This document shows positions 36,265 through 45,895 of a stretch of 64,000 nucleotides of DNA, piece after piece. The DNA lies in assembly GCA_027294455.1 (NCBI GenBank), contig JAPULZ010000035.1:1-64000 (forward strand), written 5' to 3'. A program made the translations under genes and the position numbers. Numbering within the stretch: position 1 is the first letter of the stretch; every line of letters begins with the position of its first letter. The DNA is from Gemmatimonadota bacterium. GTDB taxonomy: Bacteria > Gemmatimonadota > Gemmatimonadetes > Gemmatimonadales > GWC2-71-9. The notes beneath the pieces were generated by a model. That model did no database searches. It was not told the DNA's origin and saw only the letters and a program-made list of their open reading frames with translations.

Positions 36265-36285
36265 ATGATATGATGACCATATCAT
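36265..36285. promoter_or_regulatory. 8-bp inverted repeat before the SPFH gene (candidate operator)
   Basis: ATGATATG-ATGAC-CATATCAT, a perfect 8-bp inverted repeat in AT-rich sequence, 16 bases before the start of the SPFH gene. Further ATGATAT-like units precede it. A ribbon-helix-helix repressor is a good candidate ligand (see the truncated Arc-like gene downstream). Confidence 0.55.
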
Positions 36286-36301
36286 TTAATTGGAGGTGGT
36301 C

Positions 36302-37165
36302 GTGGTAAAAGAGATCAATCGGGACGTGTCCTCCGGATATGTCGCGTTGCTGGCGCTCGTGTTGGCGACCGGTGGGACGATCTTTGCGATGGTGCGAGGG
36401 ATCCAGACGGAATCTGTGGTGCAGCTCATCATCTCCTCGGTGGTGTTCACGTTGGTAATGATTGGCTTCGCGGGCTTTTTCATGGTCGACCCCAACGAGG
36501 CGCGGGTGTTGCAGCTCTTTGGCAAATACGTGGGCACGGCGAGATTGCCGGGGCTGCGGTACGCGAACCCGTTCTATGGCAAGAAGCGGCTCTCGCTCCG
36601 TGTGAGGAACTTCGAGACGGAAATGCTCAAGGTGAACGACGCCCACGGCAATCCGGTGGAGATCGCCGCTGTCGTCGTCTGGCAGGTGATCGATACCGCC
36701 GAGGCGCTCTTCGAAGTGGACGATTATCAACAATACGTGCGTGTGCAGAGCGAATCAGCTCTTCGCGGGTTGGCGACCAAGTACCCCTATGACGTGCACG
36801 AGGAAGGCGAAACCGCGCTCAGCACGCATTTGACAGAAGTGGCCGCGCACCTGCAAACACAGATTCAAAACCGGCTGGACAAGGCGGGCGTCAAGGTCAT
36901 CGAGGCCCGTATCAGTCATCTGGCGTACGCGCCCGAGATCGCCTCGGCGATGCTGCAGCGGCAACAGGCCAGCGCCATCATCGCGGCGCGGAAGAAAATC
37001 GTCGAAGGGGCGGTGTCAATGGTGGAGATGGCGCTCGATTCGCTCTCGGATCGCGACGTCGTGCAGCTCGATGAGGAGCGCAAGGCGACCATGGTCAGCA
37101 ATCTGCTCGTGATCTTGTGTGGCGACCGGGCCGCCCAACCGGTGATCAACGCCGGCACATTGTAA
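36302..37165 (+). CDS. SPFH/Band 7 domain membrane protein
   Basis: Start at GTG, five bases behind GGAGG. Two N-terminal membrane spans ([21 protein letters not shown] and [21 protein letters not shown]) are followed by the SPFH domain ([43 protein letters not shown]). A coiled-coil region with the typical AEAR-like pattern comes next ([40 protein letters not shown]). Such proteins build membrane scaffolds and often sit beside an Arc-type regulator. Here that neighbour is cut off a few codons in. Confidence 0.85.
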   Translation: MVKEINRDVSSGYVALLALVLATGGTIFAMVRGIQTESVVQLIISSVVFTLVMIGFAGFFMVDPNEARVLQLFGKYVGTARLPGLRYANPFYGKKRLSLRVRNFETEMLKVNDAHGNPVEIAAVVVWQVIDTAEALFEVDDYQQYVRVQSESALRGLATKYPYDVHEEGETALSTHLTEVAAHLQTQIQNRLDKAGVKVIEARISHLAYAPEIASAMLQRQQASAIIAARKKIVEGAVSMVEMALDSLSDRDVVQLDEERKATMVSNLLVILCGDRAAQPVINAGTL

Positions 37166-38473
37166 ACGTAGGCGTGCCTCGTGTCGAAGAAGAAGTCTCT
37201 TCTCCGCATTGACAACGACACCGCCTTTGACTACCAGCCTGATGTCGCGCAGGGCGGAGATGTTCTGTGTCGGATCGTTCGTCACCGCGATGAGATCGGC
37301 GAGCTTGCCCGGCTCGATGGTTCCCAAGTCGTTGGCGACGCCGAGCATGGTGGCCGGCGCGATGGTCGCGGCGCGGAGGGCCTGCAAGGGCGTCATCCCC
37401 GCGGCGACATAGTATTCCGCTTCTCGGACCGTTGCGATCGTTCCGTCATTGGGCTCATGGGGAAGCTGATCGGTTCCCAAGGCGATCTGCACGCCCACCT
37501 CGATCGCGGTGCGCAGGGCCTCCCAGTGGCGCCGGCCCACCGCCTCAACCCGATCCAAATACCACTGCGGAGATCCGATCCGCTCGAAGAAGGGCAGGGT
37601 CGCGGGCTGGCTCACGAGAATCGTGGGGACGTACCAGGTTCCGTGCGCCTTCATGAGGCGAAACACGTCCTCGGTGAGGAAATAGCCGTGCTCGATGGCG
37701 TCGATCCCGGCTTCCACGGCGTCGATGGTCGCGGTGGGTGAACCGGAGTGGGCCGTGACCTTGACGCCGTGGCGGTGTGCGATGTCGGTCACTGCCTCCA
37801 TTTCGTCCCGGGTCATGAACGACGCCGCAATGTCGCCACCAGGTGTGGCGATCCCGCCGGAGATGGCGAGCTTGATCCAGCTGGCCCCGGCGCGGATCTG
37901 CAGCCGGACGGCCTTCCGGAATTCCGCGGGACCGTCGTTGGCCGCCTCGCCGACGGCGGATCCGTGACCGCCCGTGACTTGCACCATTTCACCCGCGGAA
38001 AACATGCGTGGTCCCCGCACCTCGCCACGTTCGATGGCCCGCTTCATGGCGAGATCCACATGGCCACGTTCGCCGGTAACCCGCACGGTCGTCACGCCAG
38101 CTTCCAGGGTCGCGCGAGCCGCCGCCGCCATGCGAAGCGCCAGCTCGGCCTCGGTTTCATTCGCCAGAGCGGCCCCGGCGGCACCGGGAAGCACCAGCCC
38201 AAAATGCACGTGCATGTTCATCAGGCCCGGCACGAGCCACATGCCGTCGGCGTGGACGATACTCGCGCCCTCGGGGATGGGGGTGGATGAGGCCGGCCCG
38301 ACACTCGTGAAGCGGCCGTCTTCCATGACCACCACGGCGTCACGGATCGGAGGCCCACCGCCCAGGTCCACGACGGACGCGCCCACGACGGCAACCGCCG
38401 TTTGTCCCATCAGCGGCGTGACGGGAACGACAAGACAGATCGAGACGGAGATAATGGTTCGAATCATCATCAT
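37016..38473 (-). CDS. Secreted metal-dependent amidohydrolase with a foreign C-terminal tail
   Basis: AAAGGTC lies before the ATG; the signal peptide is [17 protein letters not shown]. The barrel shows HVHFG (first metal pair), Lys in [11 protein letters not shown], His in VKVTAHSGS and DAIEHGYF, and Asp in ALGTDQLP. This fits the imidazolonepropionase/prolidase-like amidohydrolases. Family members usually end near KGGVVV; here the frame continues about 64 residues as basic sequence, read antisense to the SPFH 3' end. The native stop seems to have been lost in a deletion. Activity is probably intact. Confidence 0.8.
   Translation of the reverse strand: MMMIRTIISVSICLVVPVTPLMGQTAVAVVGASVVDLGGGPPIRDAVVVMEDGRFTSVGPASSTPIPEGASIVHADGMWLVPGLMNMHVHFGLVLPGAAGAALANETEAELALRMAAAARATLEAGVTTVRVTGERGHVDLAMKRAIERGEVRGPRMFSAGEMVQVTGGHGSAVGEAANDGPAEFRKAVRLQIRAGASWIKLAISGGIATPGGDIAASFMTRDEMEAVTDIAHRHGVKVTAHSGSPTATIDAVEAGIDAIEHGYFLTEDVFRLMKAHGTWYVPTILVSQPATLPFFERIGSPQWYLDRVEAVGRRHWEALRTAIEVGVQIALGTDQLPHEPNDGTIATVREAEYYVAAGMTPLQALRAATIAPATMLGVANDLGTIEPGKLADLIAVTNDPTQNISALRDIRLVVKGGVVVNAEKRLLLRHEARLRLQCAGVDHRLGGPVATQDHEQIADHGRLALLIELHDVAIRERIERHLHH
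37181..37213 (+). pseudogene. Truncated Arc-like (ribbon-helix-helix) gene start
   Basis: GTG TCG AAG AAG AAG reads [11 protein letters not shown], the conserved beta strand of Arc-type repressors that normally follow SPFH genes. After Asp the sequence changes to the antisense of the amidohydrolase 3' end, so helices 1 and 2 are missing. The frame runs on openly but is not protein-like. Basis: position and 11 residues only. Confidence 0.45.
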
Positions 38474-38480
38474 GTGACCT

Positions 38481-39575
38481 TTAGGACTGGTGTTTGGTAG
38501 GCGGGTCGAGGTTGTCCGGTGCGGCCCGGTTCAGGTTGTACCGCATGATGGCGGCGTGGGCGCTCGCCGGCCGACGTTCCAGGGTGTACACGTCACCAGC
38601 AGGTCGGTTTGGTGCGGCGAGACCGTGGAGCATCGAGATGTCTTCCGGATCGAGCCGCAGCGCGAGGGTGCGGAGATTCTCCTGCACGTGCGCGCTACTC
38701 CGGGCGCCGACGATGGCCGCGCCTACCTGAGGCTGTTGCAGCACGTACCGCGTGGCGACGTCGCCGATGCTGACACCGTGCTTTGTGGCGATATCATTGG
38801 CAATCCGTAACAGTTTCTGGAACGCATCCCATCCGCCGAACTCCTCGATGATCAACTTGTATTTGGTCAGCGAACGATTGGGAAGGTGGGTAGCAGGCTC
38901 GGGCGCGCCCAGCCATCGGTCGGACAGGAAACCGCCCGCCAACGTTCCGTAGCAAAGCAGGTGAATCCGCCGTTCCCGGCAGAATGCCACCATGGTGGTC
39001 TCGGGCCGATGGTCGAGCAGGGAATACTGGACTTGGTGCGTGGCCACCGATACGCCGGCGTCCACGATCTCCCGCAGCCTCGGCACATCGAAGTTGGTCG
39101 CGCCGATGAAGCGGATCTTGCCTGCGTCGGTCAGTTCTTGCAGCCATAGGGCGGTCTCCACGTACCGGGGAACGGCATAGTCCCACCAGGCGAACTGCAC
39201 GAGATCGAGGCGTTCGACGCCGAGCCGCCTCAACGAGCGATCGATGATTGCTTCCGTGTGGGTCTTGGAGATGTGGGGCAAAGCGTCGCGGTCCGGAACG
39301 AACTTGGTGTGGACTCGGATGGGAGGACCGTTGGCGAGTTCTTCCTGTCGCGACCGGAAGAACTCGCCCAGCAGTTGCTCGACGCCCGTGTAGATGTCGG
39401 CACAGTCGAACGCCGTGAGCCCGGCGTCGGCCAGAATCCCAAGGGTGTCGAGGGCATCTTCCCGCTCGAACGCGTCGACGTGGTGTTCTTCGGAGAACTG
39501 CCACGTGCCCACGATGATCCGGGGAATCTCGTATCCCGGGGCCAGATGCAGGGTGTGGGGTTCGCTATCGCTCAT
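38481..39575 (-). CDS. Aldo/keto reductase
   Basis: Start chosen at the second in-frame ATG, with GAGAAAG upstream; the first lacks a site. Catalytic pattern: FDCADIYTGVEQ (Asp, Tyr), VHTKFV (Lys), then LVQFAWWDYA where the usual His is Phe/Ala (QFAWW), seen in some divergent members. Cofactor region: GAAIVGARSSAHVQENLRTL. 364 residues, with no export signal, so cytoplasmic. The gene stops 7 bases before the amidohydrolase start region, so the two form an operon. Substrate unknown. Confidence 0.78.
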   Translation of the reverse strand: MSDSEPHTLHLAPGYEIPRIIVGTWQFSEEHHVDAFEREDALDTLGILADAGLTAFDCADIYTGVEQLLGEFFRSRQEELANGPPIRVHTKFVPDRDALPHISKTHTEAIIDRSLRRLGVERLDLVQFAWWDYAVPRYVETALWLQELTDAGKIRFIGATNFDVPRLREIVDAGVSVATHQVQYSLLDHRPETTMVAFCRERRIHLLCYGTLAGGFLSDRWLGAPEPATHLPNRSLTKYKLIIEEFGGWDAFQKLLRIANDIATKHGVSIGDVATRYVLQQPQVGAAIVGARSSAHVQENLRTLALRLDPEDISMLHGLAAPNRPAGDVYTLERRPASAHAAIMRYNLNRAAPDNLDPPTKHQS

Positions 39576-39634
39576 GGCTTTCTCGATGCCAGCGAACATA
39601 TTGGTTGGGCAATCTCGAGGAAAGAGGAGAATCC

Positions 39635-39985
39635 GTGAGTTCCAACGACGAGTTCACCCTGTACGATTTGAAAGTCGAGGTCGCGGAGTGCCGGGCGGGA
39701 TGGGAGATGGTCTGTAACCACGAGATCGGTGATTACTTCGAGTTGTCGGGCGAGAACCTGACGCTGCCGCCGGGGCAGTCTTTTCCACTCTATCCCCTGG
39801 CGGCGCTGTTGCCGCTGCTTCCGGCAAAGCAACGTGAGACGCATGTGCACGACTGGATGACCAGCGATACCGACATCGCATGCCCCGATCCGAATTGCGG
39901 CGCGATCTTTCGGATCACGCGCACCGGGACCACCACCTTTCGCCACGGCGACGTTTCCGCAGTTCCGCTTGCACCCCCCGCATGA
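39635..39985 (+). CDS. TIGR04076 family small protein
   Basis: GTG start behind AGAGGAGA. 116 residues: YDLKVEVAECRAGWEMVCNHEIGDYFELSGENLTLPPGQSFPLYPLAALLPLLPAKQ, then CPDPNCGAIFRITR. The Cys pair in the middle and the CPDP motif near the end are the family signature; function unknown. The stop overlaps the NhaC start by 4 bases, so the two are translated together. Divergent from the aldo/keto reductase. Confidence 0.75.
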   Translation: MSSNDEFTLYDLKVEVAECRAGWEMVCNHEIGDYFELSGENLTLPPGQSFPLYPLAALLPLLPAKQRETHVHDWMTSDTDIACPDPNCGAIFRITRTGTTTFRHGDVSAVPLAPPA

Positions 39986-41382
39986 CCGAAGACGCGCAAC
40001 CCACATTGCGGTTCCGCGGGGGCACCGCCGGCGCCCTGGTGCCGTTCGGCGTGTTCCTCGGCGGCGTGACGTGGCTCGCCCTTGCCGGCGCGCCGGACGA
40101 GAGGGGCTTTTGGCCCATCCTGCTCGCCGCGCTGGCCACGGGGCTGTTGCTTGCCCGCGACCGGCACGCCTACGCCGAAGCGGCGCTGGGAGGAATGAGC
40201 CAACGCATCGTCGCGCTCATGATCATGGCGTGGTTGCTGGCGGGCGTGCTCGGTGCGCTCATGAACGCCAGCGGTTTCGTCGATTCGCTCGTGTGGATCG
40301 CGTCTCGCCTAGGCTTGTCGGGCCGATGGTTCGTCGCGGCGGCCTTTGTCATCTGTTCCGCAGTGTCGACGTCGACCGGCACGAGCCTCGGGACCATTCT
40401 TTTGGCCGGGCCGCTCTTGTATCCGGCCGGGGGAGTCTTGGACGCGTCACCGGCGGCGTTGATCGGCGCCATCATCGGCGGTGCCACGTTCGGTGACAAC
40501 ATTTCGCCGGTGTCGGACACGACCATTGCGTCGGCTGCGTCGCAGGGGGCGGACATCGGAGGTGTGGTGCGCAGCCGGCTCAAGTATGCGCTGCCCGCCG
40601 CCGGCGTGGCACTTGTCGTCTACGTAGCCGTGGGTTCCGCCGCCGCCGACACGCTGGGCGCGCGGGGGGATGCGCTGCTATCCGGAGGACCGAAGGCTTT
40701 GGTGATGTTGCTCGCCCCGGGTGTGGCGATCGGGGCCATGCTTGCCCGGCGCCATCTCATGGAGGGGCTGATCTACGGCATCTTGACGGCCGTGGGCATC
40801 GGCTTGTTCGCCGGGCTGTTCGCGCCCACCGAAATACTCTTCATCGATGCCGACGCCTTTGCGGCTCGCGGCCTCATCGTGCAAGGCATGGAGCGGGGCA
40901 TCGGCATCTCGATCTTCACGCTCCTGTTGATGGGGCTCGTGGCCGGGCTCGAGGCGAGTGGCGTCTTCGATCGGGTCGTGGGCTGGGCGCAAGCGCGGGC
41001 CACCACACCACGGCAGGCGGAGTTGTGGATCTTCGCCACCGTGTCCGCCGCGGTGGTGCTGACCACACATTCGGTCGTGGCGATCCTGACAGCCGGCAAG
41101 CTCACGCGGGAGGCGGGTGCCGCTCATGGTCTGTCTGCCTATCGCCGTGCGAACCTCTTGGATATGACGGTTTGCACGTATCCATTTTTGCTGCCTTTTT
41201 TCATACCGACGATCCTGGCCGCTAGCACGACGGCGAGCGGGGCTGCATTCGGGATGCCGCGGTTGTCCCCACTCACGGCGGGGCTGCACAACTTTCATTC
41301 CTGGGCGCTCTTGGGGGTGGTGCTCTTCGCCGTTGGGACCGGGTTCGGCAGGGAGCGCGACAATCGTATTGAGGGTGCCTAG
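39982..41382 (+). CDS. NhaC-type Na+/H+ antiporter family protein
   Basis: Start at the ATG overlapping the upstream stop (ATGA). 466 residues with about eleven membrane spans. Family landmarks: AWLLAGVLGALMNASGFVDSLVW, FVICSAVSTSTGTSLGTILLAGPLLYPAG and GGATFGDNISPVSDTTIASA, with the conserved Asp/Asn of the ion path. Near the end: MTVCTYPFLLPFFIPTILAAS. NhaC relatives swap sodium or organic ions for protons; the exact substrate is open. Confidence 0.82.
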   Translation: MTEDAQPTLRFRGGTAGALVPFGVFLGGVTWLALAGAPDERGFWPILLAALATGLLLARDRHAYAEAALGGMSQRIVALMIMAWLLAGVLGALMNASGFVDSLVWIASRLGLSGRWFVAAAFVICSAVSTSTGTSLGTILLAGPLLYPAGGVLDASPAALIGAIIGGATFGDNISPVSDTTIASAASQGADIGGVVRSRLKYALPAAGVALVVYVAVGSAAADTLGARGDALLSGGPKALVMLLAPGVAIGAMLARRHLMEGLIYGILTAVGIGLFAGLFAPTEILFIDADAFAARGLIVQGMERGIGISIFTLLLMGLVAGLEASGVFDRVVGWAQARATTPRQAELWIFATVSAAVVLTTHSVVAILTAGKLTREAGAAHGLSAYRRANLLDMTVCTYPFLLPFFIPTILAASTTASGAAFGMPRLSPLTAGLHNFHSWALLGVVLFAVGTGFGRERDNRIEGA

Positions 41383-41420
41383 TAGACATCCTACGCGATC
41401 TCTCGAACGGTGGGATCTTG

Positions 41421-41582
41421 ATGGACTACGCCAAGCCGATCCAGGTCAACTTCGGCTACAACCTGGAGTACCTGTGGATCCTCATCGTCGGCATTATCGT
41501 CGGGCTGGTGTTCGCGTTGCTATACGGCGCCCGACGGCCGCACTGCCGAACGTGGCAGCGGCAGTGGGTGGGGAGCTCGTAG
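41421..41582 (+). CDS. Small single-span membrane protein
   Basis: 53 codons behind a weak site, 38 bases after the NhaC stop. MDYAKPIQVNFGYNLEYLWI is followed by one strong membrane span (LIVGIIVGLVFALLYGARR) and a short basic tail that looks less natural (PHCRTWQRQW). It could be a real small partner of the antiporter, or the remains of a larger membrane protein gene that lost its 3' part. Confidence 0.45.
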   Translation: MDYAKPIQVNFGYNLEYLWILIVGIIVGLVFALLYGARRPHCRTWQRQWVGSS

Positions 41583-41821
41583 CGGCACTCGCGCTGCTCG
41601 TGTCGATGCATGGTGGTTGATGTGATGTACAGGCTGGATAAGACGAACGTGGGGCACCGCCCTCCAGGGGGGTATCGAAGATCGAGTTTCCCGGGGCGGC
41701 GCATCGTAGCCGAGCTTTCGACTCCATGGTGACGTTCGTCACCCTCGAGTGCGTTTCCCTTCCTTAACATACAGCGCCCACTACAAGTGCCGCGCACCTC
41801 CGGTTGAGGAGGGATGTCGGC

Positions 41822-44800
41822 TTGCGCGTACAGCGAGTCTTGCCCGTGACCAAGCCCATCGTCGCCAAAGTGTGTATCCCGCTCATTGCGCTTGTGGCGT
41901 GCGCCACGGGATGCGGTGGATCGGGCGTTCGTTATTGCTGGGATGCCGAGGCCGATGCCGGTGTCCTGCCGAATCTGATATACGACATTTCCATAGGCCA
42001 ATCGGTCGTCCAGGTCCCGCCCGCCCAGATGCCGGAGGTGGTGCAGGGCGCCTACCGACTCAAACCCGACAGGCGATTCCTGCTGGCCATCGCCGAAGTC
42101 GATTGTCTCATGTCGCACGAAGCGGTCGGAGAGCTTCGAGTGACCTATGAAGACGGCAAATGGATTATCCGCTACCGAGACGAGTTGGTGGGCGACCTTC
42201 CCGAAGTGCCCGACTATCCCGACGCAGCGGGCCTGTTGGAGGGGTGGATCGAGCGGCTCGCGCAGCGTTATCCCATAGAATTTCGGGCGTCCCGCGTCAA
42301 GGACATCGAGGCCATTCGCGGCCGGCTGAACGAGTTCGAGGTGGTGAGTGTTGCCGAGGCGCTCGTCGAGGTGGAGGAGCGGTGGGGACACTCCAGGCCA
42401 GAGCTGGAGTTGTTGGCTCTCGCGTCGTCGGGGTTGGTGCGGATGACCTTGCAGAGTCTGGATTGGCTCGAATTTGACCGCGTGCCGGCGAAGGCGCTGG
42501 CAGTCACGATGATGGCACAGACGCTGACTCCTGTGGATGTGAGCCGCGAGGAAGCACTGCTCGCCTATCAGATGGGTTATGCGGTGCACGCGCAGCAGGT
42601 GGCCGAGTCGCTTCCGGATGGAGATCCCGTGCGGCTGTACGTGTGGAATCGTGTCGCGGAGCTCCGAGCTGTTGCGGAGGAACAAGACGCAGATCCTCTC
42701 ACCCGCTACCTCTATCTGTTGCGCCTCTCCGACGGGGATGACGAAGGTATGTGGCGAACCTGGTGGGAAGCACACGGGTTCGGATCGAACCGAAGCCTGA
42801 GCACCCTGAAGCACCGGGTGCGGTTGTGGAGTTTCCGGTCAGGTACGAGCGTTCCCCGCGTCGTAACGCGTTCGGCCATCGCCGAGCTGTGGCAGGCTAC
42901 AGAGGGAGGACACGCTTCCTTTCGGTTCGTCAACATGTTCCGCCGTGTTTTCTCCCGGTTGACAGCCATCGGTTCGGGGGCCGACGCGTCCGAGGTGCTG
43001 GACGAGATTCCCCTGTTCGTCGACGTCCCACCGAGGGAGATGGTGACGAGTTTCGAGGAAAGCGTGGCGGGCCTGCGCGCCAAATATCCCGGTCCGTTTT
43101 TGGATGCCGAGACGTACCGCTCGTATTTCGCGGGTCATTTCTACTCGGCCATCTACCAGGAAGGCCTGCACGTGTTGGACAGGCAGGCTCACGTGCCTTC
43201 GGCCGAGCGATTCCTCGAGAATCTCGAAGGTGCGCCCGTTGGCACCGGTGCGGAGATGTACCGGTGGTACAACCACCTCACCGAGTCGGAAGGTGGCCGG
43301 GAAAACAACGCAGAGCTCCAAGCCGACTTGACGCAGCTCAATCTGGGTGAGGCGATGCTGGATCGGACGCTGGATCAATTGCGCGACCGTCTCGGCAGGG
43401 AGGCGTTCACGGAAGCCGCGGCCGCGTACGCCCGGCGGCTCGATACCCGCCCCAGTCACCAGTCCTCGCTCGCGTCTATCGCGGCACCGAACCTGTGGGA
43501 TTTGCGGACCAGTGACAAGTATTATCAAAGCCTACTCGCGATGGCGGGACCCGACTATCCGCGCACGTCCCTCTGGTGGGCTCGGTACAACGGCGACTAT
43601 GAGACGGTATTGGCTGCCGTGGCAGATACCACGCTCGCGGCGGGAACACGGAAACGCGCCCTGGAGCTCATTGTCGAGGCCGATCTCGTTGATACGGAGG
43701 CGATCAAACGCGGTGCTCTGGCGTTGATTCGTGATCACCCGGACGACTACGCCATTCGCCGTACGTTCACCGATTTTCTCGAGGAAAGACAGGACTACCG
43801 CGAGGCGCTTCCAGTGCTGGACGGGTGGCTTGAGGAGCACGGGCCGAGCGCCGGATTCGACTACATCAACGCGCGTAACGCCATGGCGCGATTTCATTAT
43901 CACCTGGGTGAGTACGAAACGGCGCTCGACTATGTGGCTCCGGTGGTCAACTCCTGGCAGGCAGGTGCCATCGGGCGCGCAGCCCTCGTGCTCGGTGCCA
44001 TGGGGCGACTAAAGGAAGCTCGGGAGCTGGCCGATCGTTTGGTGCCGCGGTACCCCAACTCGGCGTGGGGCCGATCGGTGTTGGCGGAGATTCTCTGGCG
44101 TCAGGGTCAGTACGACGATGTTGTTCCCGTCCTGCGGCCGGACGGCTACCAGGTGTGGTCTAGCGATTGGGAGGAGCACGTCGCGAGAGCGTTCGTCGCG
44201 GCGTTTGGGAACAAACCCGTTTCCGAAGCTGAGGCAGCCTTCCAGGCACTGCTGGATGGGGGTGTTCCCCCGCATGTCCTCGAAGACCTCACGCCTGGCG
44301 TGTTCGCCGCGGGGCGTCCCGACCTGGCGTTCGCGCTCCAGTCGCGCCTTCCCACCGACAACACGCGCTACAGCCTGCGGTATCCCATGGTTGCGTACAG
44401 ATATCTGAGGGCCTGGAGGGGAGACCAGACGGCGGCGCTCCGGTGGCTGCAGTCCAGGATCCCTCCCGCCCAGCTGAACACGGTGGCCTTTGAGATCTTC
44501 TCGCTGGGCCAAGACGAGCTTCTGTGGGACCTCATTACCCAACCAGAACGACGGCGATATGCCGAGTCGGTTTGGCTCACCCGCGCTGCCGCGTTCGTGC
44601 GATCGGGATCGCGATCATCCACACAACGCCAGGCGCTGCTGGAGCATTACCAGCAGGAGTCGCGCGATCCCTATTTCACCATGGGACGCTACGTGATGGG
44701 CCTGGAGAACGACGAGACCATGCTCGCGCTTGCGACCGATGCCCATCGACGCTGTGAAGTGGCCTTCTCCATGGGCATCCGCGCCCAGGGTGAGGGTCGC

Positions 44801-44947
44801 TACGGAGATGCCAACGATTGGTATCTCGTGGTGCGCGCGACGCAATCGAAGAGCGATTACGAATATGGCTGGGCGACGGATATCTTGGATGAGTGGGATG
44901 ACCGGGACAGGAGTCTTCAGGTGTTGGCGAGGGAGCGGCGGCGATGA
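41822..44947 (+). CDS. Very long lipoprotein with TPR-like helical repeats
   Basis: Start uncertain: TTG nine bases behind GAGGAGG is preferred; a later GTG also precedes the signal. The leader ends LIALVACATGC, a lipobox. About 1,040 residues are almost all helical. The C-terminal third has repeat-like pairs: HYHLGEYETALDYVAPVVNS, LGAMGRLKEARELADRLVPRYP, AEILWRQGQYDDVVPVL. No enzyme motif was found. Probably a periplasmic scaffold; no family name is justified. Confidence 0.75.
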   Translation: MRVQRVLPVTKPIVAKVCIPLIALVACATGCGGSGVRYCWDAEADAGVLPNLIYDISIGQSVVQVPPAQMPEVVQGAYRLKPDRRFLLAIAEVDCLMSHEAVGELRVTYEDGKWIIRYRDELVGDLPEVPDYPDAAGLLEGWIERLAQRYPIEFRASRVKDIEAIRGRLNEFEVVSVAEALVEVEERWGHSRPELELLALASSGLVRMTLQSLDWLEFDRVPAKALAVTMMAQTLTPVDVSREEALLAYQMGYAVHAQQVAESLPDGDPVRLYVWNRVAELRAVAEEQDADPLTRYLYLLRLSDGDDEGMWRTWWEAHGFGSNRSLSTLKHRVRLWSFRSGTSVPRVVTRSAIAELWQATEGGHASFRFVNMFRRVFSRLTAIGSGADASEVLDEIPLFVDVPPREMVTSFEESVAGLRAKYPGPFLDAETYRSYFAGHFYSAIYQEGLHVLDRQAHVPSAERFLENLEGAPVGTGAEMYRWYNHLTESEGGRENNAELQADLTQLNLGEAMLDRTLDQLRDRLGREAFTEAAAAYARRLDTRPSHQSSLASIAAPNLWDLRTSDKYYQSLLAMAGPDYPRTSLWWARYNGDYETVLAAVADTTLAAGTRKRALELIVEADLVDTEAIKRGALALIRDHPDDYAIRRTFTDFLEERQDYREALPVLDGWLEEHGPSAGFDYINARNAMARFHYHLGEYETALDYVAPVVNSWQAGAIGRAALVLGAMGRLKEARELADRLVPRYPNSAWGRSVLAEILWRQGQYDDVVPVLRPDGYQVWSSDWEEHVARAFVAAFGNKPVSEAEAAFQALLDGGVPPHVLEDLTPGVFAAGRPDLAFALQSRLPTDNTRYSLRYPMVAYRYLRAWRGDQTAALRWLQSRIPPAQLNTVAFEIFSLGQDELLWDLITQPERRRYAESVWLTRAAAFVRSGSRSSTQRQALLEHYQQESRDPYFTMGRYVMGLENDETMLALATDAHRRCEVAFSMGIRAQGEGRYGDANDWYLVVRATQSKSDYEYGWATDILDEWDDRDRSLQVLARERRR

Positions 44948-44948
44948 T

Positions 44949-44964
44949 GTTGCGTTTTCGCAAC
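44949..44964 (+). terminator. Small hairpin after the helical-repeat lipoprotein
   Basis: GTTGCG-TTTT-CGCAAC directly after the stop codon. No T-run follows, so terminator activity is only possible. Confidence 0.3.
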
Positions 44965-45089
44965 ACACCGGAATCGGCTCGGTAATACGCACCTCCGTGC
45001 GGCACCGTGCGCCTCGGCAAAGACGGGAACGATTTCGGCTCGAAGCTCGCCAACGTGGTGAATCCCGAATGGGAGGGGGGTCTTCTTCT

Positions 45090-45115
45090 AACAGAATGTC
45101 CAAGACTCAATAGTC
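45090..45115. repeat. 26-bp direct repeat, copy 1
   Basis: Matches copy 2 at 45982-46007 with two differences. It abuts the 3' end of the minus-strand gene at 45118. On the minus strand it reads TIESWTF and then stops. Confidence 0.7.
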
Positions 45116-45117
45116 AT

Positions 45118-45852
45118 TTATCGAGCGGCTCCTATCGTGCGATATTTGCCACGGTCTTCATTGGGCGTATCCCAGCAGCTGACCTCCGCCTCGGGCGTCT
45201 CGGGTCTGCCGACTTGCAGTGATGGCTCTCCGAGCCACACGCCGCAGGTGAGCGATGGAGTCCATTCGGTGGTGGCGGCCGCGTCGAATGCTACGCTGTC
45301 GGCCCGCAGTAGCAGGACCTGAAGGCCCAACGTGGGATCGTTCGAGAACGGCCAATCGTCGCCGATCTCGTCCAGGGTGCCGTAGCGTGCGAAGCTGGCG
45401 TGGAACGCCTGTTGGGCCGAGACCAGGTTTCTCAGGTCGCTTTTCATGGTGGCGACCGGGGGGTATCGCATCCCACCGAACATGTCGAGCACCCGGGTCA
45501 TACCCATGCCTGCCGTCGCGAACAGGAATGCCGTTTGTGCAAGCAGCAGCACGGCGTGGGTTGGCGGCCTCACACTCCCATTGAGTGGAGTAGCTCCATC
45601 GGAGCGTCTGTTGCCCTTCCGTCGCGGAATCACGAAGAGGAGCACCGTGGCCAGCAGAAGCAGCAGGAAGATCCATTGCTTGGCCGTGTCCAGGGCTCCA
45701 CCGGCCCAACGACTGGGTAATAGGGAGGGCACGGCCACCATGAATCCCCAGGCGGCGGCCAGGCCGGCGACCACGGCAAGCGCGCGGGTCCAGGGACGAT
45801 GGGTCCACGGCGTGGCGCCGGTGCGATCGGGGATCTGAGCGTCGGTATCCAT
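45118..45852 (-). CDS. Multi-span membrane protein with pseudopilin-like C-terminus
   Basis: 244 residues. Spans: RALAVVAGLAAAWGFMVAVPSLL, WIFLLLLLATVLLFVIP and AVLLLAQTAFLFATAGMGMT. The C-terminal 105 residues (MKSDLRNLVSAQQAFHASFARYGTL, then LQVLLLRADSVAFDAAATTEW and TCGVWLG) resemble the globular part of type IV pseudopilins after their N-terminal helix. No prepilin peptidase site is present, so assembly into a pilus is unlikely. It is bounded by two near-identical direct repeats. Function unknown. Confidence 0.65.
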   Translation of the reverse strand: MDTDAQIPDRTGATPWTHRPWTRALAVVAGLAAAWGFMVAVPSLLPSRWAGGALDTAKQWIFLLLLLATVLLFVIPRRKGNRRSDGATPLNGSVRPPTHAVLLLAQTAFLFATAGMGMTRVLDMFGGMRYPPVATMKSDLRNLVSAQQAFHASFARYGTLDEIGDDWPFSNDPTLGLQVLLLRADSVAFDAAATTEWTPSLTCGVWLGEPSLQVGRPETPEAEVSCWDTPNEDRGKYRTIGAAR

Positions 45853-45895
45853 GATTCCTCCCGTAGCGTCCGGTCCTGGGTGACCTACCAGGATC

